A DNA stretch of 64,000 nt from Rudanella lutea DSM 19387 (GCF_000383955.1 NZ_KB913013.1:2262277-2326276), one strand, 5' to 3'. Positions 1 to 8,371 are shown, counted from the stretch's first letter. Notes: a model not told the origin generated them from the sequence alone. A program made the numbers and translations.

Positions 1-1294
1 TCTGGCTGTACGATGCTTTGAACGAAAACCGAACGGCGTCGGCCACTTGCCCCGACAGCCCGGCATGGTACACCCGCACCCGGTTGTTGTTGGTAAACAG
101 GTACGAAGGCAACTCAGGGTCGAGGTCGGTAGCGGGGGCAATAAACGGGGTGCCAAGCGAGCGGCCCCGGTACGACCAGCCATCGCGATACTGCCCGTGG
201 TTGAAATAATCGTCGCGGCCCCGGCGTTTCGGGTCGCCATCGACAAAGGCATTGCCGCCCTGACTGTAGGTGTTCAGAAACTCCAGCACCAACGTATTCA
301 GCCGGAAGCCACCGGTACTGGGTTTCCGGTTTTGTAGCCGCAGTCCGTGCAACCCATCGTCGATATTGATCAGGTAAAACAGGGAGCCATCTTCGTAAAT
401 ACTCTGCCGATAGAGCATCACCGACACCGGCCCGAGCCGGACCTCGGCCCCCAGATCAATCGTACCCAGGTGATTGCCCACGCGGTTGCCCCGGTCAAAG
501 GTGCTGTAGCGCGTCGTGTCGATTCCCCGCACCGTATTGAGGCTCGTACCGGCTATGGTGTACCAGTAATCCTGCCACGACGACGGAAACTGATCTCCTT
601 TGATAAACTCGTTGGTCAGGCGTTTGGTACGCCCGGCCCACTGCGCCTGATGGTTGAAACCACCGTACAGTTTCAGCACCGCACCGGGGCGCCCCCACCG
701 AACGTATACCGATTTCTGATGCAGCAGGGAGTTTTGGACAAAGCCGTTGTCGAACCAGCCCTGCGCAAAGGTACCCCGAATAGCCAACCGGCCGTTGGCG
801 GGCCAAAACTGCGGGATAGCTATTTGCACCTTGATCATAGGCAGGGCATTACCCGACCAGCTGTACGAACCCGAACTCAGGGCCGAATCGGGGCCCAGGC
901 CAAACACCTCCCGGCGTCGACCGGCATAGGCTTCAAATGCCCCGTAGCGGGCTTTCACGTAGGCTTCGGGCAAAAGCACCTGCCGGGTGGTGGGGCCGTA
1001 GTTGGCTACGGCTTCGAGGCCCCAGCCCCAGTCTATTTTTTGCAGCCTGGCCCAAAGGCTATCTCCACGCGTTTTAGGCGGTTTCCGGTAGTCGATCTGC
1101 CAGGCCGACCGCAGGCTGTAAAGCATTTCGGCCCGGGGCACCACACCGTATTGGTTGGCCCGAAACCAGAACGGCAGCTCACCTGCGGTAGATGCCAACC
1201 CTTTCAACTCCTGCCGGTACAGCAACGGCTTGGGGGCCTGCGCAAATACCGACGTGCCCAACAGGCAAATGATGACGAGTAAACGTAATTGCAT
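1..1294 (-). CDS. Wzi-like capsule assembly / outer-membrane beta-barrel protein (3' end outside window)
   Basis: Reading the minus strand from the ATG at 1294 gives an open frame of 431 codons to the window edge with no stop. It starts with a signal peptide (MQLRLLVIICLLGTSVFAQ). The rest closely parallels the protein at 35371-37041: both share blocks such as ELPFWFRANQYGV, AYAGRRREVFGLG, SGSYSWSGNALPM, HQKSVYVRWGRPG and GLHGLR. Proteins of this type are annotated as the capsule assembly Wzi family, outer-membrane barrels that hold or export surface polysaccharide. The aromatic, alternating pattern fits a barrel. It is cut at its C-terminus by the window edge. The role in capsule attachment is inferred from the family only. 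The plus-strand frames over this region are antisense shadows. Confidence 0.8.
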   Translation of the reverse strand, partial: MQLRLLVIICLLGTSVFAQAPKPLLYRQELKGLASTAGELPFWFRANQYGVVPRAEMLYSLRSAWQIDYRKPPKTRGDSLWARLQKIDWGWGLEAVANYGPTTRQVLLPEAYVKARYGAFEAYAGRRREVFGLGPDSALSSGSYSWSGNALPMIKVQIAIPQFWPANGRLAIRGTFAQGWFDNGFVQNSLLHQKSVYVRWGRPGAVLKLYGGFNHQAQWAGRTKRLTNEFIKGDQFPSSWQDYWYTIAGTSLNTVRGIDTTRYSTFDRGNRVGNHLGTIDLGAEVRLGPVSVMLYRQSIYEDGSLFYLINIDDGLHGLRLQNRKPSTGGFRLNTLVLEFLNTYSQGGNAFVDGDPKRRGRDDYFNHGQYRDGWSYRGRSLGTPFIAPATDLDPELPSYLFTNNNRVRVYHAGLSGQVADAVRFSFKASYSQ

Positions 1295-1424
1295 GGAGCT
1301 GACTCTCGAATGATAACAGAGTGGGCAGGCACCCAATCAGGCACCTGCTCAAGCCCCTCGCAATTGTCATACCAAATACCCAAAACGGTGATATACGCTC
1401 CTTTCCGGTACACATGAAGCAGGC

Positions 1425-1889
1425 TTAGGTCAGCGCTACCGGGACAGCGGTTGTGTTTTTCACCTCATCCATCACAAAAAAACTGCTGATGTGCTGCACC
1501 CCGGCAATGACCGAAAACTCTTCCTGATAAAACCGGTTGTAATGGTCCATATCGCGCACAATCACCTTCACCAGGTAATCAAACGAACCTGATACCAGAT
1601 TACACTCCAGCACTTCGGGGAGGGTCCGCACGATCTCGTTGAAATGGGCGAAAGTGTCACGGTTTTGCTTGTCGAGCGATACCTGACAGTACACCGTGAG
1701 CAGATTGCCGAGTTTGCGTCGGCTCACAAGGGCCACGTACCGGTCGATGTAGCCTTCGCGTTCGAGCCGCTTGATGCGCTCGTGTACGGGCGTCTTGGAG
1801 AGGTTGATCTGCTGCCCAATTTCGGCATTGGTCAGGTGGGCATTTTGCTGAAGCAGGGCGATAATCTGCCGGTCTATTTTGTCGAGCAT
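1425..1889 (-). CDS. Lrp/AsnC family transcriptional regulator
   Basis: A 154-aa protein beginning MLDKIDRQIIALLQQNA. Upstream in-frame codons to 1982 lack Lrp-like sequence, so the ATG at 1889 is chosen. Residues 1-60 are the winged helix-turn-helix (LTNAEIGQQINLSKTPVHER). Residues 65-145 are the RAM/effector domain with the typical GSFDYLVKV turn. Lrp/AsnC proteins bind amino acids and control transport or catabolic genes, often a divergent neighbour. This one diverges from alanine dehydrogenase with 199 bp between them, and a 17-bp palindrome lies in that spacer. Control of ald in response to alanine or another amino acid is therefore likely (inference). Confidence 0.9.
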   Translation of the reverse strand: MLDKIDRQIIALLQQNAHLTNAEIGQQINLSKTPVHERIKRLEREGYIDRYVALVSRRKLGNLLTVYCQVSLDKQNRDTFAHFNEIVRTLPEVLECNLVSGSFDYLVKVIVRDMDHYNRFYQEEFSVIAGVQHISSFFVMDEVKNTTAVPVALT

Positions 1890-2013
1890 ACAGGATAGGC
1901 TTACAGACGTTGATCTCCCAACCGAACGACGTTCTGGTAAGTGAAACCAAATAAAGCCAGTTTCAGGAAATATTCCTACCAAAACGCAACCAATAAGACC
2001 TTAATCCCATTTT

Positions 2014-2030
2014 TTCTGACTTATTCAGAA
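2014..2030. promoter_or_regulatory. Candidate Lrp operator, TTCTGA-N5-TCAGAA
   Basis: A perfect inverted repeat with 6-bp arms and a 5-bp AT-rich centre lies between the divergent Lrp-type regulator and ald. It ends 16 bp before the ald -7 element, so it covers the -33 region. Lrp-family operators are typically 15-17 bp dyads with an AT-rich centre. Assignment to this regulator is inferred from position. Confidence 0.6.
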
Positions 2031-2046
2031 ATAAAGTAGGCGATTG

Positions 2047-2054
2047 TACTTTTG
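2047..2054 (+). promoter_or_regulatory. -7 element (TACTTTTG) of the ald promoter
   Basis: Exact match to the Bacteroidota TAnnTTTG -7 consensus, 34 bp upstream of the ald ATG. No clear TTG -33 element is seen; the position is taken by the palindrome at 2014-2030, which suggests a regulated promoter. Confidence 0.65.
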
Positions 2055-2088
2055 TTCTTTATAGACTTCATTGCAAAAACAGACGATC

Positions 2089-3219
2089 ATGATTATTGGT
2101 GTTCCCAAGGAGATCAAAAATAATGAGAACCGTGTGGCGCTGACGCCCGCTGGCGTTTCGGAACTACGGAAGCATGGGCATACGGTGTATGTACAGGCTA
2201 CTGCCGGCGAAGGCAGCGGTTTCCCCGACGAAGAGTACGTTGCGGCTGGTGCCACAATGCTTCCGACTATTGAGGAGGTGTACGGAATTGCCGAAATGAT
2301 CATGAAAGTGAAGGAGCCGATTGCGGTTGAGTACGACCTGATCCGCGAGAATCAGCTTCTGTTTACCTACTTCCACTTCGCATCGTCGGAGGAACTGACC
2401 CGCGCCATGATTGCCAAAGGAGCGGTATGTCTGGCCTACGAAACGGTTGAGAAAAGCGACCGGAGCCTGCCCCTGCTCGTGCCGATGTCGGAAGTAGCCG
2501 GTCGGATGGCCGTGCAGGAAGGTGCCAAATATCTGGAGAAGCCCCTGAAAGGCCGGGGTATTCTGCTCGGCGGGGTGCCGGGCGTGAAGCCGGCGCGTGT
2601 GCTTATTCTGGGTGGCGGTATTGTGGGCACGCAGGCCGCTAAAATGGCCGCCGGTCTGGGTGCTCACGTGACCCTGATGGACATCAGCCTGGCCCGGTTG
2701 CGGTACCTGTCGGATATTATGCCCGAAAACGTCGACACCATCATGTCGAACGAGTACAACATCCGGGAAGAAATCAAACAGGCCGACCTCATTATCGGGG
2801 CTGTGCTGATTCCGGGTGCCAAAGCGCCCCACCTCATCACGCGCGACATGCTCAAGCTGATGCGCCCCGGTACGGTGCTCGTCGACGTAGCGGTAGACCA
2901 GGGCGGTTGTATCGAAACGTGCTCGCCCACCACGCACGAGAACCCCACCTTTATTATCGACGGGGTGGTTCATTACTGCGTGGCCAACATGCCGGGTGCC
3001 GTACCCTACACGTCGACACTGGCCCTGACCAACGCAACCCTGCCCTACGCCATGCAACTGGCCAACAAGGGCTGGCAGCAAGCCTGCCGCGACAATGCCG
3101 AGCTGAAAGCCGGCCTGAACGTGGTAGAAGGCAAAGTGGTGTACAAAGGCGTAGCCGATGCGTTCGGTTTACCGCTGGTTCCCGTAGCCGAGCTGCTCCA
3201 ACAAGAAGAAACCGTGTAA
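2089..3219 (+). CDS. ald: Alanine dehydrogenase
   Basis: A 376-aa enzyme that interconverts L-alanine and pyruvate plus ammonia with NAD. The start MIIGVPKEIKNNENRVALTP is the conserved N-terminus, so the ATG at 2089 is preferred over the TTG at 2071. Lys75 (MKVKEP) and His96 (TYFHFASS) match the catalytic residues of the family. The NAD-binding Rossmann loop is VLILGGGIVGTQAAKMA near residue 175, and the conserved VDVAVDQGGC block follows. Length is normal for the family. It is a single-gene unit with its own promoter and a strong terminator, divergent from an Lrp-type regulator. Likely role: growth on alanine or nitrogen recycling. Confidence 0.97.
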   Translation: MIIGVPKEIKNNENRVALTPAGVSELRKHGHTVYVQATAGEGSGFPDEEYVAAGATMLPTIEEVYGIAEMIMKVKEPIAVEYDLIRENQLLFTYFHFASSEELTRAMIAKGAVCLAYETVEKSDRSLPLLVPMSEVAGRMAVQEGAKYLEKPLKGRGILLGGVPGVKPARVLILGGGIVGTQAAKMAAGLGAHVTLMDISLARLRYLSDIMPENVDTIMSNEYNIREEIKQADLIIGAVLIPGAKAPHLITRDMLKLMRPGTVLVDVAVDQGGCIETCSPTTHENPTFIIDGVVHYCVANMPGAVPYTSTLALTNATLPYAMQLANKGWQQACRDNAELKAGLNVVEGKVVYKGVADAFGLPLVPVAELLQQEETV

Positions 3220-3239
3220 TTCATCAATAGACGGGGTGT

Positions 3240-3295
3240 CGGGGTAACTACCGTATTGGCCAACAGGCCTGTACAGTAGTTACCCCGCTCCTTTT
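3240..3295 (+). terminator. Intrinsic terminator of ald
   Basis: A 12-bp perfect stem (CGGGGTAACTAC at 3240-3251 with its complement at 3276-3287) is followed by CTCCTTTTT. Confidence 0.8.
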
Positions 3296-3385
3296 TGGGG
3301 AATTGAGGGGTTCAGGGAGAGAGGTTTTCTGAAAACTTACCTCCGAATACCCAAATGGATTGGATTACTGAATCCAACCAGCAAC

Positions 3386-3456
3386 TTCCACTGCCAGGGT
3401 CTGCGACCACTCCACTACTAATAATTTCCACTGCCAGGGTCTGCGACCACTGGCAG
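3386..3456. repeat. Two 26-bp direct repeats at 40-bp period, the second forming a near-perfect hairpin
   Basis: TTCCACTGCCAGGGTCTGCG is repeated with its six following bases at 3386-3411 and 3426-3451. In the second copy CTGCCAG-GGTC-TGC-GACC-a-CTGGCAG (3431-3456) folds as a stem of about 11 bp with a 3-nt loop. It lies downstream of the terminator of ald and the end of the gene at 3484. No coding potential. It may be a dispersed genomic repeat or a terminator for the minus-strand operon. Confidence 0.75.
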
Positions 3457-3483
3457 GGAAAATACAGGCACAACGTTTAACGC

Positions 3484-3780
3484 TTAGTTCCCCGCCAGCG
3501 TAGCCTTGACCAATTCTTCCCATTCGGCATCGAGCGAACCTCTGAACACCTCCGATTTGGCCCGGCGGTACCAGTAACCCGCGTTCCACTCGTCGCCTTC
3601 TTTGCGGTGCAGGTATGCGTGTAAACGGTCATACTCGCGGGTACCCTCGCGGCTCTGCGCAATGTTGTGCGCCTGCTCCCAATCGCCGTTGGCATCGTAC
3701 CAAAGCGCCGTCAGCACAGGCGGCCAACCCGAAGCCGGGGCCGACTGGGCCAGTGAATGCATAAATTCAGTGTGTGTCAT
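3484..3780 (-). CDS. Small conserved protein of unknown function
   Basis: A 98-aa protein beginning MTHTEFMHSLAQSAPASGWP. It contains ALWYDANGDWEQAHNIAQ and YWYRRAKSEVF, a pattern seen in a small family of hypothetical proteins in Bacteroidota and Proteobacteria with a TPR-like helical look. There is no signal peptide. The start at 3780 overlaps the last 14 bp of the upstream metalloprotein gene on the same strand, so the two are translationally linked. Function is unknown; the tight overlap suggests co-expression with its neighbour. Confidence 0.7.
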   Translation of the reverse strand: MTHTEFMHSLAQSAPASGWPPVLTALWYDANGDWEQAHNIAQSREGTREYDRLHAYLHRKEGDEWNAGYWYRRAKSEVFRGSLDAEWEELVKATLAGN

Positions 3781-4615
3781 GTTGGTATAACGAGTCTGTT
3801 TCTGGAACATACAGTGTGGCCGGAACCGGGCCGTAAACCGAACCAAACGCTTCGCCAGCCCCTACCCGGCGGGCCAATTCGCGCGGGCCAGCATCCCCTA
3901 CCCGTGCCAGCCAGCGCGACACCTCGACCGCCCCCGTGTAGTAGGCCAGCATAACGTGGTGATAGTCGCCCCCGAAAAAATCGCGCATCGATTCAAGGTC
4001 GGTGAGCGACAAAGCCATTTGCCGACCATAGGCCCGGTATTCCCACTCAGCCCGGAAATCGCGGGCCCGTTGCTGCCGGTCGGTGTGTGGATCGGTAAAT
4101 CGGTAATCGACCATCAGCGCCAGTCCCTCATTGAACCACTGCGGAATCTGCTGCCGGGTGCGCCACCAGCCCACGCGGACCAGCAGTTCGTCGTGGCATC
4201 GCTCGTGCGCGATCACGTCCGCGCTGTTGCCTTCGGGGCCAAGCACAATGTACGAGCTACCCCAAGGCGTACCCAGGCTACAGCCCGCCGACGATTCGGC
4301 CGAACCGTTGCCGCAATACAGGGCGTATTGTTCCACGGAATGGCAGTAAATAAGGGTGGCCCGCCCGGTTTTGTCGCCCCAGAACTGCCGAATCCGATCG
4401 GTGGCCTGCCGGTCGTTCTGCAACAGCCGCTGCCGTTGGCGGGCGGGCGTTTGCCGGCTGATATACACCTGATTACCAGCCGACTGAACCGCTACGAAAT
4501 CGTCATCGTATCCGACCGTGAGGCAACGCAACACTGCCGGAAATAGCCAAAGCACGGCCAAAGGCAGCACAATCAGAAACGATACGAAGAGCGAAAAAGG
4601 CGTAATTCGGCGCAT
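3767..4615 (-). CDS. Membrane-anchored gluzincin-like metallopeptidase
   Basis: A 282-aa protein with one N-terminal membrane segment (residues 10-30, SLFVSFLIVLPLAVLWLF) and the rest probably periplasmic. His137-Glu138-Arg-Cys-His141 is an HExxH zinc site. Glu163 in WFNEGLALMVDY lies 22 residues further on, the spacing and context of the third gluzincin ligand (NEGxA). Six or more Cys residues (CHS, YCG, GCS, HERCH) could form disulfides. The family is not identified further. It diverges from the FAD enzyme at 4673 and shares an operon with the small gene at 3484. Substrate unknown. Confidence 0.75.
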   Translation of the reverse strand: MRRITPFSLFVSFLIVLPLAVLWLFPAVLRCLTVGYDDDFVAVQSAGNQVYISRQTPARQRQRLLQNDRQATDRIRQFWGDKTGRATLIYCHSVEQYALYCGNGSAESSAGCSLGTPWGSSYIVLGPEGNSADVIAHERCHDELLVRVGWWRTRQQIPQWFNEGLALMVDYRFTDPHTDRQQRARDFRAEWEYRAYGRQMALSLTDLESMRDFFGGDYHHVMLAYYTGAVEVSRWLARVGDAGPRELARRVGAGEAFGSVYGPVPATLYVPETDSLYQHDTH

Positions 4616-4672
4616 TATGGGTATAACAAAGCGGCCCTACACGTGGTTATTTCCGATGATTACCCCCGTCTT

Positions 4673-5635
4673 ATGCCTTCAATTTTATCGATTGGCGCGG
4701 GCATAGCTGGCCTGGCCGCTGCCCGCAAACTTATGCAAAAAGGCCATACCGTCACGGTTCTCGACAAAGGTCGGGGCGTAGGCGGCCGAATGGCTACCCG
4801 CCGTATGGAACAGAGCCGGGCCGACCACGGTGCTCAGTACTTCACGGCCCACAGCCCCAAATTTTCGGTCTTCGTCGAAGAACTCCTGCTGAACAGTGTA
4901 GCGGGCATTTGGCCCGTAGCGGGTCCGGACAACGACCGGCTGCCGTACATCGGCCGCGACGGAATGAGTGCCATCCCGAAGTATCTGGCTCAGAAACTTA
5001 ACGTGGTAACGGGTGAGCGGGTTGTTCGGCTCGAAAAAATAGACCGTGCGGGTGCACCCGGCTGGCGCGCCACTGCCGAAACCGGCCATACCTTTGAAGC
5101 CGATCAGGTACTGCTCTCCATGCCCGCTCCGCAGGTACTTACCCTGCTTCAGGACAGCGGTCTCGACTCCACCGACATCGACCTGAACGCCCTGCAAGCC
5201 ATCACCTACACGCCCTGCATTGCGGTAATAGCCGTACTCTCAGCACCAACCGCCATTCCGAAACCGGGGGCATTCCGACCCGAACAAGGCCCGGTAGCGT
5301 GGGTAGCCGACAATTATCAGAAAGGTATCTCGCCCAATCAGCCGTCAGTCACGATTCAGGCCGGGAGTGCGTTTAGCCTCGCCCATTTCGACGACGACCT
5401 GACCACGGTGGGCCAAACCCTGCTGCAATCAGTAGTTTCGGTGGTTTCTCCCGATCAGGTGGTCAGTTTTCAGGTACATCGGTGGCGGTATAGCCTCACC
5501 GAAACCCGGCACCCCGAACCGTTCCTACGGGCTCATACCGACGCCCCGCTATTGGTGGGGGGCGACGGCTTCGGGCCGGGAAACGTTGAAGGGGCCTATC
5601 TCTCAGGCTTGGCGATGGCCGAGGCCCTGGGCTGA
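4673..5635 (+). CDS. FAD-dependent oxidoreductase, renalase-like
   Basis: A 320-aa protein beginning MPSILSIGAGIAGLAAARKL, with the dinucleotide-binding GxGxxG within the first 15 residues, followed by the GRGVGGRMATRR motif of the renalase / COG3380 amine-oxidase-like group. The C-terminal FAD motif reads LLVGGDGFGPGNVEGAYLSG. The ATG at 4673 was chosen because the GxGxxG normally starts within a few residues of the N-terminus. Renalases oxidise isomeric dihydro-NAD(P) species, but bacterial members of this broad group are mostly uncharacterised. It converges on another FAD enzyme at 5652 with only 16 bp between stop codons. Confidence 0.85.
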   Translation: MPSILSIGAGIAGLAAARKLMQKGHTVTVLDKGRGVGGRMATRRMEQSRADHGAQYFTAHSPKFSVFVEELLLNSVAGIWPVAGPDNDRLPYIGRDGMSAIPKYLAQKLNVVTGERVVRLEKIDRAGAPGWRATAETGHTFEADQVLLSMPAPQVLTLLQDSGLDSTDIDLNALQAITYTPCIAVIAVLSAPTAIPKPGAFRPEQGPVAWVADNYQKGISPNQPSVTIQAGSAFSLAHFDDDLTTVGQTLLQSVVSVVSPDQVVSFQVHRWRYSLTETRHPEPFLRAHTDAPLLVGGDGFGPGNVEGAYLSGLAMAEALG

Positions 5636-5651
5636 GCCTCGGCCAACCCGT

Positions 5652-6908
5652 TTACCCGGCTATAATCCGTTCGGCTACTTCACGCCCGGTTTGCATGGCC
5701 GCGTTTAGCGATGGATAAGCCGTTTGGTCGCCACACTGGAACAGGCCATCGGCCAATTGCAATGGCTGATGGGCCTTATCAGGACCGTAAGCGGGCAGCG
5801 CTTGTGGAAGATGATAGGTACGCAGATGGCGCCACCGGCTCACCGATTCACCAAACCACTCGGTTAGCTCCTGCCGGATCCGCCCGGTCAGGGTCTGCTC
5901 ATCAACCTGGTCCAGTCCCTGCGTACTCACCGACACCAGCGCCTGCCCAGCCGGCGCATACTCGGCCGACACATCGGTCATGACGGCCAGGTTGTGCACC
6001 GCCCCCGACCGCTTGGTGTTCAGCATCAGGAGTTTCTCGCCCTGCTTAACGGCTGGCTTGTCGGCCTCAGGCATGGCAAAATACGTACAGGTAGTATGCG
6101 TAAAAGCGGTTAAAGGCAATTCGGGCCGCCCCAGCAGCCGGGCCGCCGGAGCCGCATCAACGGCCAGGACCACGGCAGGGGCCGTCAGCACCTCACCCGA
6201 TACCAGTTGCACCTCGCCCGCACTTACGCGCACCACCGGGCTGTTGAGCCGGATGCTGCCGGGCCGCAACCGGGCCGCAACCTGCGCCGGAATTTCGCCC
6301 ATGCCGAGCGCGGGCACGGCCGCATCGCCAGTGTAGAACATGCGGAAGCAGAAATCGAAGAAATTACTCGATGTGCGGAGGTCATCTTCCAGAAATACCC
6401 CCCCGAAGAACGGCCGGAAAAACCGCTCGATCATCTGGTCCGAAAATCCCTCTTCGCGCAGATGGTCGAGGGTTGTGGTAGCTTGCTGCCGAAACAGCTC
6501 GTCCAGGGGCAAGGCCTGTGTATGCCGAAGCAGTGGCAGAATATTGGCTTTGTCGGTGAGCGTACCCACGGCCGACCCGAGCGTTTGAAACACGGTAGCC
6601 GGTTCGCGGAGCGGGTTGAGGAGTTTCATCCAGCCGTTGGGTCCGTCGTGAATCAACGCCCCCGACCGGAACGCCCGCAGTTGCAGGGCCGAATAGTTCA
6701 GCAACCGCTCCGCTTCGGGATACGCCGTCAGGAGAATCTGAAAGCCCCGGTCGAGCCGAAATCCATCGACAACGTCGGTACGAACGCGCCCGCCTACCCC
6801 GTCGGAGGCTTCGAGAACGAGGGTATCGTAACCAGCCTGCTGAAGGTAAACGGCACAGCTAAGACCGGCCATTCCGGCCCCGACAATAAGGATGGGTTGC
6901 TTGGACAT
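5652..6908 (-). CDS. FAD-dependent amine oxidase / phytoene-desaturase-like oxidoreductase
   Basis: A 418-aa protein opening MSKQPILIVGAGMAGLSCAV, followed by the GGRVRTDVVDGFRLDRGFQ block typical of the NAD(P)-binding_8/amino-oxidase superfamily (protoporphyrinogen oxidase and carotenoid desaturase relatives). The C-terminus has LFQCGDQTAYPSLNAAMQTG, the final FAD-binding motif. No signal peptide. The specific substrate cannot be read. A carotenoid role is possible because the same chromosome segment holds a CruF-like gene at 45 kb, but that is inference. A TAATTTTG box sits 21 bp upstream of the start. Confidence 0.85.
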   Translation of the reverse strand: MSKQPILIVGAGMAGLSCAVYLQQAGYDTLVLEASDGVGGRVRTDVVDGFRLDRGFQILLTAYPEAERLLNYSALQLRAFRSGALIHDGPNGWMKLLNPLREPATVFQTLGSAVGTLTDKANILPLLRHTQALPLDELFRQQATTTLDHLREEGFSDQMIERFFRPFFGGVFLEDDLRTSSNFFDFCFRMFYTGDAAVPALGMGEIPAQVAARLRPGSIRLNSPVVRVSAGEVQLVSGEVLTAPAVVLAVDAAPAARLLGRPELPLTAFTHTTCTYFAMPEADKPAVKQGEKLLMLNTKRSGAVHNLAVMTDVSAEYAPAGQALVSVSTQGLDQVDEQTLTGRIRQELTEWFGESVSRWRHLRTYHLPQALPAYGPDKAHQPLQLADGLFQCGDQTAYPSLNAAMQTGREVAERIIAG

Positions 6909-7271
6909 AGATCGTCAGATTTGGTCGCCAAAATTAGTGTGTGCACGCCAATATGAGCGAGGAAACGGGCAGGTTTAGTAATTTTTCAAGAAGAATAGAA
7001 TTTTTCAGGGCCAACAAAAACAAAAGCTACTGATAATCAGCAATCAAAAAAAAGTATTTCATTCTTATTCTTAGACTGCTTTATTTTGTCCTTAGGTTTA
7101 CGACACAGAAGGCCTACACCGGGAGCCATTTGAGTAAATTGCCTTAGCCGCCGTGTGCGTTTTTGGTCTCTCTTCACCGGTTTATAGTGTAGGCACATGA
7201 TTAACTTTCTGTAGACAATTTGCTTTTGGGTCAGTTACCAATCCAGACACCGTACAGAATCAGCATTACTT
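6909..7271. other. 363-bp gene-free spacer between divergent genes
   Basis: AT-rich stretch holding the promoter of the minus-strand FAD oxidoreductase (TAATTTTG at 6936-6929) and presumably that of the plus-strand hydrolase; TAACTTTC at 7202-7209 is one base off the -7 consensus. No ORF with coding character, no hairpin of note. Confidence 0.5.
6929..6936 (-). promoter_or_regulatory. -7 element (TAATTTTG) for the FAD oxidoreductase gene
   Basis: Exact TAnnTTTG on the minus strand, about 20 bp upstream of the ATG at 6908. No well-spaced -33 TTG was found. Confidence 0.5.
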
Positions 7272-8069
7272 ATGAGTTCATCAGCAACCTACGTGGTTCG
7301 GGAAGAAGAAGGGTTCCGTTATATCGACGAGGGGCAGGGCGATGTCCTGTTGTTATTACATGGTCTCTTTGGGGCCCTCAGCAACTGGGATGGTGTTATC
7401 CGGACGTTTTCGACGCAGTACCGGGTGGTGATTCCGGTTATGCCTATTTATGATATGCCCATGCGCGAGGCCAGCCTGGAGGGCCTGGTTGCCTTTATCG
7501 AAAAGTTTGTGGCGTATCGGAATCTCACTGACCTCACGCTGCTCGGCAACTCGCTCGGCGGTCATGTGGGCCTGCTGTACACGTTCAAACACCCCGATAT
7601 GGTAAAGCGCCTGTTGCTGACAGGTAGCTCGGGTCTGTTCGAAAACTCGATGGGCGGCTCGTTTCCCAAGCGCGGTAGCTACGACTACATTGCCGAGCGC
7701 GTGGCCTACACATTCTACGACCCCAAGGTGGCTACCAAAGAGCTGATCGACGAGGTGTTTGAGATTACGAGCAGTATTCCCAAGTGCATGAACATTGTGC
7801 AGATTGCCAAGTCGGCCCAACGCAACAACGTGGCTAAGGACCTGCACAAAATCGACGTACCGACGTTGCTCATCTGGGGCCTCAATGATACCATTACGCC
7901 CCCCGAAGTAGCGCACGAGTTCAACCGACTGATCAAAAACTCGGAACTGCATTTTATCGACAAGTGCTGCCACGCACCCATGATGGAGAACCCCGAGCGG
8001 TTCAACGAGCTTCTGCTCGATTGGCTCGCCCGGCATCCGATTCAGACCGAAGAAAACGCACTGGCGTAG
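7272..8069 (+). CDS. Alpha/beta hydrolase
   Basis: A 265-aa cytoplasmic protein. HGLFGALSNWD near residue 35 is the oxyanion-hole segment. Ser94 lies in the nucleophile elbow GNSLGG, Asp206 in WGLNDTITPP and His234 in KCCHAPMMENPERF, giving a complete Ser-Asp-His triad in the correct order. The overall form matches the MhpC/meta-cleavage hydrolase-like group. No signal peptide, so the substrate is intracellular. It is a single-gene unit ending in a hairpin terminator. Substrate cannot be inferred. Confidence 0.9.
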   Translation: MSSSATYVVREEEGFRYIDEGQGDVLLLLHGLFGALSNWDGVIRTFSTQYRVVIPVMPIYDMPMREASLEGLVAFIEKFVAYRNLTDLTLLGNSLGGHVGLLYTFKHPDMVKRLLLTGSSGLFENSMGGSFPKRGSYDYIAERVAYTFYDPKVATKELIDEVFEITSSIPKCMNIVQIAKSAQRNNVAKDLHKIDVPTLLIWGLNDTITPPEVAHEFNRLIKNSELHFIDKCCHAPMMENPERFNELLLDWLARHPIQTEENALA

Positions 8070-8090
8070 CGTTGATTCGGCCTATTGGGT

Positions 8091-8197
8091 ATAAGTGAAT
8101 GAACAATGTAAAATGCATAATGAACAATTGTATTCCCTGCTGATAATCAGCCATCTCATTGTACATTTTACATTTAATTCTGTCTGACTACTTAGTT
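8091..8197. repeat. Dispersed intergenic palindromic repeat, copy A
   Basis: About 107 bp containing ATGTAAAATG ... CATTTTACAT as perfect 10-bp arms and a centre with TGATAATCAGCCAT. It aligns along its whole length, including the flanks (ATAAGTGAATGA at the start, ACTTAGTT at the end), with 18678-18788. In both cases a hairpin built on unrelated sequence follows directly. Confidence 0.75.
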
Positions 8198-8202
8198 AAA
8201 CG

Positions 8203-8248
8203 AAAGCTTGCCGTGAGGTTTCAATCTGAAGCCACGCGGCAAGCTTTT
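8203..8248 (+). terminator. Intrinsic terminator of the alpha/beta hydrolase gene
   Basis: AAAGCTTGCCGTG pairs with CACGCGGCAAGCTTT (2-nt bulge), followed by T-rich sequence. The stem is far downstream of the stop (8069), with repeat copy A inserted between. Confidence 0.65.
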
Positions 8249-8250
8249 GT

Positions 8251-8358
8251 TGTAATGTGTAATGTAATAATCAATTTATTGATAAACAGCCGATAACACC
8301 ACCATTCATCATACATTATTCATTGTCCATCGTCCATTATTCATTCTCCATTCTCCAT
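8251..8358. repeat. Degenerate ATTCATT/TCCATT word repeat
   Basis: Low-complexity spacer built from short words: TGTAATGTGTAATGTAATAA on the left, then ATTCATTGTCCATCGTCCAT followed by ATTCATTCTCCATTCTCCATT on the right. The two halves are loosely complementary. It resembles the word-like palindromes in other spacers of this window. Confidence 0.5.
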
Positions 8359-8371
8359 TAAAAACTCTGCC

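Noticed and set aside
347-1282. 311-codon plus-strand frame with Arg/Pro/Gly-rich translation
   Set aside because: It is antisense to the Wzi-like gene, which has a signal peptide and a full-length paralogue; the plus-strand product has no recognisable domain.
2164-3081. 305-codon minus-strand frame opposite ald
   Set aside because: Complete shadow of a clearly assigned enzyme; His/Gly/Val-rich low-quality translation.
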